Part shown: positions 5,575 to 7,912 of the stretch, one piece after another
How the letters are laid out: the number at the start of each line of letters is the position of its first letter
How positions within the stretch are numbered: position 1 is the first letter of the stretch
Made by a program: the position numbers and the translations under genes
Notes under the pieces: model-generated
What the model was told of the DNA's origin: nothing
Databases searched by the model: none
What the model saw: the letters and a program-made list of their open reading frames with translations, nothing else
Source: Clostridiales bacterium
GTDB lineage: Bacteria; Bacillota; Clostridia; Oscillospirales; CAG-272
Length of the DNA: 7,912 bases
Direction of reading: 5' to 3'
Assembly (NCBI GenBank): GCA_019415985.1
Contig: DXYE01000115.1
Location: 1-7,912 of the forward strand

Positions 5575-6981
5575 TTATCCTATGATCCAGAATGGTCCGC
5601 CTGCTGCGGCACGGGTGCTCGCTTCATCCAGAATGATATTCAGATCCCATTCCATTCCGCTTCGGTCGTAGCTTGCCGGATCCGCCACAAGTATTTTTCC
5701 GTCTTTTACGCCGCGAAGCACAATAAAATGACCGGAACTGGTAAAATGGCCTTTCAGCATAAGTGCAACAACCAGCTTGCCGTTTGACAGAGCGTCAACG
5801 ATTTTTTGCCCGTTTGATGCAGAACAGCCTTCCACCGGCAATCCCCACTCTTTTGCGGCAGCAGGGATCAGTGCATGATAAGAGCCGCTTTTTGAGCACC
5901 AGTATCCGTTTTCATACGACCATCTTGCCATTTCGATCGGATCAACGATTTCATCGGTGAGCGAGGAAACCACGATTGACATAGCGGTAGGTCCGCATCC
6001 GTAGCCACCGATATTATCAGTGCCATACGGTTGATTTGCATACCGTTCATCCAGCTGATTGAAATACACCACCTCAGTCAGTCCGTCATGAAACCGAACA
6101 TTTCCGAGAGAGGTGATGGTTGTATAGCCTTCCGGAAGGCCCTGGAACATACTGTCGCCGAGGAATAAGCTGAGATTATATGCGTAATCATCGGCAAGTT
6201 CTTTTTGTGCATCATTCAGGTGAAACACTTCATTAGCGAAATAGGCTTCACCGTTGTAGGTTATGGTATAAACGACCCAATGTTCAACGGTTGTAGTAAC
6301 TGTTTCCGTTTTAATTTCCTTGCCCGTATCAGCATCTACTGTTACAGTGACGGTAACGGTTTCTATCGTGCGGTCTTCTTCCTTTTTGGTATAGGAATAA
6401 AGTTTATCCTTGTTATTGCGCAGAATACTTTCCATGTCTGTAACAGAAACGGAAGAATAGTCTGTGTTTTTGGCGGCACAGTATTGACCGATAAATGAAT
6501 TTGCGTTAAAGTTCGGTGAACTCTCATGCGGATTTATAATTTCTTTACCGTCTGCGGTACATTTTGCGTAGTCACTTTCGATAGCCGCAAGCGTATCCGC
6601 TAAACTCTCTGATAGTACAGTGCTGACAGAGGTGGAAATTTCCGTTAGATTTTCATTGATTACCTTACTGCTGTTTAATATCGGTGTATCCGGATCGTCC
6701 GGCGAAAAAGCATCTGCAAGACCGCCGAAAATAATAGACGGGAGCATACAGATTATCATGATCGGAATCATTAAGACGGCAATGACCGCAATGATGATTT
6801 TACCGATCAGTTTCCGATTGCCCCAAACTAAGCCGATAGCCGCGCCATACGGACCGCCTGCCGCTGCACCTTTGGCAGCTCCTGCAATGGCTTTACCTGT
6901 TTTAATAGCGCCTCTTACCATTTGAGCTGTTTGGGCTGTTTTTTGTAAAGGTTCTGCTACAGGACGGTTGTTTTCAGCCAT
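5575..6981 (-). CDS. CD1108-like mobile-element protein with C39-like cysteine peptidase domain
   Basis: A 468 aa membrane-anchored protein. Residues 1-56 are cytosolic and Ala/Gly-rich (KTGKAIAGAAKGAAAGGPYGAA), and one strong membrane segment lies at about 60-85. The extracytoplasmic part has a helical region (about 105-200), a Thr/Val-rich beta insert (about 204-235) and a conserved-looking block YNGEAYFANEVFHLNDAQKE at about 242-261, then ADDYAYNLSLFLGD. The peptidase domain covers about 303-468. Its likely active site is Cys329 (GYGCGPTA), His418 (SGHFIVL) and Asp434 (ADPAS), with Gln309 (YFNQLD) as oxyanion residue. Related ICE proteins carry a wall hydrolase at this position, so a role in opening peptidoglycan for the mating channel is inferred; cleavage of a protein or peptide is the alternative, because C39-like folds are not typical wall hydrolases. 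Its ATG overlaps the upstream TAA as TAATG, with AAAGGA 9 nt upstream, which suggests translational coupling. All expected catalytic residues are present. Confidence 0.85.
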   Translation of the reverse strand: MAENNRPVAEPLQKTAQTAQMVRGAIKTGKAIAGAAKGAAAGGPYGAAIGLVWGNRKLIGKIIIAVIAVLMIPIMIICMLPSIIFGGLADAFSPDDPDTPILNSSKVINENLTEISTSVSTVLSESLADTLAAIESDYAKCTADGKEIINPHESSPNFNANSFIGQYCAAKNTDYSSVSVTDMESILRNNKDKLYSYTKKEEDRTIETVTVTVTVDADTGKEIKTETVTTTVEHWVVYTITYNGEAYFANEVFHLNDAQKELADDYAYNLSLFLGDSMFQGLPEGYTTITSLGNVRFHDGLTEVVYFNQLDERYANQPYGTDNIGGYGCGPTAMSIVVSSLTDEIVDPIEMARWSYENGYWCSKSGSYHALIPAAAKEWGLPVEGCSASNGQKIVDALSNGKLVVALMLKGHFTSSGHFIVLRGVKDGKILVADPASYDRSGMEWDLNIILDEASTRAAAGGPFWIIG

Positions 6982-7895
6982 TACATTCTGTCCTTTCTGG
7001 CAGGTGCTTTGGGGAGTTTTTTAACAATGCTTTCCTGATATGCTACCGAACCGTCATCAGCTTTGTATGGCTTGCGCTCAACGGTATCAGTGGCATACTG
7101 CTTATACCAGGTTGTACCGTCAGCTGCAGTCACGGTCGTGTAGTCGCCTTCCGGCGCCATATATTGATCGGTGTGATACATCCCCATAGCAATGCCTTCC
7201 GGGTGTTCTGCGGAAGTTTCGGTTGCAAAGATATGACCGCCGCCGATTTCAACATCAGAAAATGACGGGACATCTTCTGCATCTTTGCCGAGAGCTGTAT
7301 ATCCCATATACGACATAAGGGAGTTTGCAGCGTTTTCTCCTGAAATAGAACCAGTGGAGGACATATTGCCGGTTGCAATCTTCCCGATGACCGAGTTGGC
7401 AAATCCGCCACCTTTGTTCAAAGAGGAATTAAAGGCCATTCCTCCGAGCCCGCCGCTTTTAGAACCGTTGGCGTTATTTATGGCATTGTTTGTGACTTTA
7501 CGGCTGACTACACCGGAAAGACCGCCTTTCAAAAATGTATTTCCGCCGCCACTGCTTCCGGAGGATCCGCCTCCACCGCCTCTGCCGCCTGAAAAAGATT
7601 TTGCTGCGCCGACTCCACGCATTGCAATCATTGCTTCTGCCAGCATAGAACCGCCTGTATGTCCGACATTGATGCCTAAACTGCTCATAAAGCTGTCAAT
7701 TTTTTGCGATACCTTCAAAAAGGCAATGGCACATAAAAACCACACAAATATGTTGCCGGTTACAGCTTCCTTGCCAATGGCATTAACCTGGTTCTGCACT
7801 TCGCTTTCAGTCAGCGCAAAAGCAGGAATAGCCGTAAAAGAGATGGTTAGAAGCAAAACCGACAGTAAAATCAGAATTTTGTATCTTCTTTTCAT
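6981..7895 (-). CDS. Conserved ICE protein: signal peptide, one membrane helix, Gly-rich linker
   Basis: A 304 aa exported protein of unknown exact role in the transfer module. A signal peptide spans about 1-27 (basic MKRRYK, hydrophobic core, AFA before the likely cut). A membrane segment follows at about 47-62 (TGNIFVWFLCAIAFLKV), then an amphipathic stretch QKIDSFMSSLGINVGHTGGSM. After it come a Gly/Ser-rich linker (103-118) and a Gly/Asn-rich region. The C-terminal part (about 190-304) has AEHPEGIAMGMYHTDQYMAPEGDY, TTWYKQY and a basic tail ending KDRM. The overall pattern agrees with a protein I recall beside VirB4 and CD1108-like genes in Clostridia ICEs, but I do not know a name. Position and topology suggest a mating-channel subunit, perhaps a reduced TrbL/VirB6-like component; that is inference. 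ATG 7895 follows AGGAGGAGG (7908-7900) at 4 nt. Its stop codon overlaps the next start by 1 nt. Confidence 0.8.
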   Translation of the reverse strand: MKRRYKILILLSVLLLTISFTAIPAFALTESEVQNQVNAIGKEAVTGNIFVWFLCAIAFLKVSQKIDSFMSSLGINVGHTGGSMLAEAMIAMRGVGAAKSFSGGRGGGGGSSGSSGGGNTFLKGGLSGVVSRKVTNNAINNANGSKSGGLGGMAFNSSLNKGGGFANSVIGKIATGNMSSTGSISGENAANSLMSYMGYTALGKDAEDVPSFSDVEIGGGHIFATETSAEHPEGIAMGMYHTDQYMAPEGDYTTVTAADGTTWYKQYATDTVERKPYKADDGSVAYQESIVKKLPKAPARKDRM

Positions 7896-7899
7896 TGTA

Positions 7900-7908
7900 C
7901 CTCCTCCT
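7900..7908 (-). promoter_or_regulatory. Strong ribosome binding site of the first gene
   Basis: AGGAGGAGG, a doubled Shine-Dalgarno sequence, lies 4 nt (or 7 nt from the first AGGAGG) before the ATG at 7895. Only 4 bases remain to the window edge, so promoter and upstream gene are not visible. Confidence 0.8.
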
Positions 7909-7912
7909 ATAG

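Overview
The window looks like part of the conjugation module of an integrative and conjugative element (ICE) from an anaerobic gut-type Clostridia (Bacillota). Base composition is intermediate and ribosome binding sites are strong AGGAGG types. The proteins match the gene set I know from Tn1549/CTn-like elements of Clostridioides difficile and its relatives. Every credible gene lies on the minus strand, so the biology reads from right to left. These family assignments come from memory of the protein families, not from a search.

Right part (7912 to 5575): a secreted or membrane-anchored glycine-rich protein of 304 aa is followed, through a TAATG stop/start overlap, by a CD1108-like mobile-element protein of 468 aa. 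The latter has one membrane segment and an extracytoplasmic C39-like cysteine peptidase domain, and probably opens the cell wall or trims a protein during mating-channel assembly.

Middle (5487 to 2539): a 982 aa VirB4-like conjugation ATPase of the CD1110 type, with a PrgI-like two-helix membrane domain fused to its N terminus. It would power assembly of the type IV secretion channel, with the two upstream proteins as membrane and cell-wall partners.

Left of the ATPase (2538 to 1022): a 215 bp gap rich in short repeats (a 12 bp palindrome, three copies of TAATACGCA, an 11 bp direct repeat) leads into a well-formed sigma-A promoter. That promoter drives an AAA_14/DUF4143-type ATPase with a nuclease-like C terminus. 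This gene has no obvious conjugation role and looks like cargo inserted between the transfer genes and the next element genes.

Left end (1021 to 1): an intrinsic terminator abuts the ribosome binding site of a DUF5697-like gene, and a possible 20-codon leader ORF ends just before the hairpin. The DUF5697-like gene is followed after 10 nt by a DUF6100-like gene that starts with TTG and runs off the left edge.

The conjugation genes are ordinary for this ICE class. The less explained parts are the 2324-2538 repeat region with its autonomous ATPase gene and the terminator/leader arrangement at 844-952. I saw no tRNA, rRNA, CRISPR array, transposase, integrase or attachment site.
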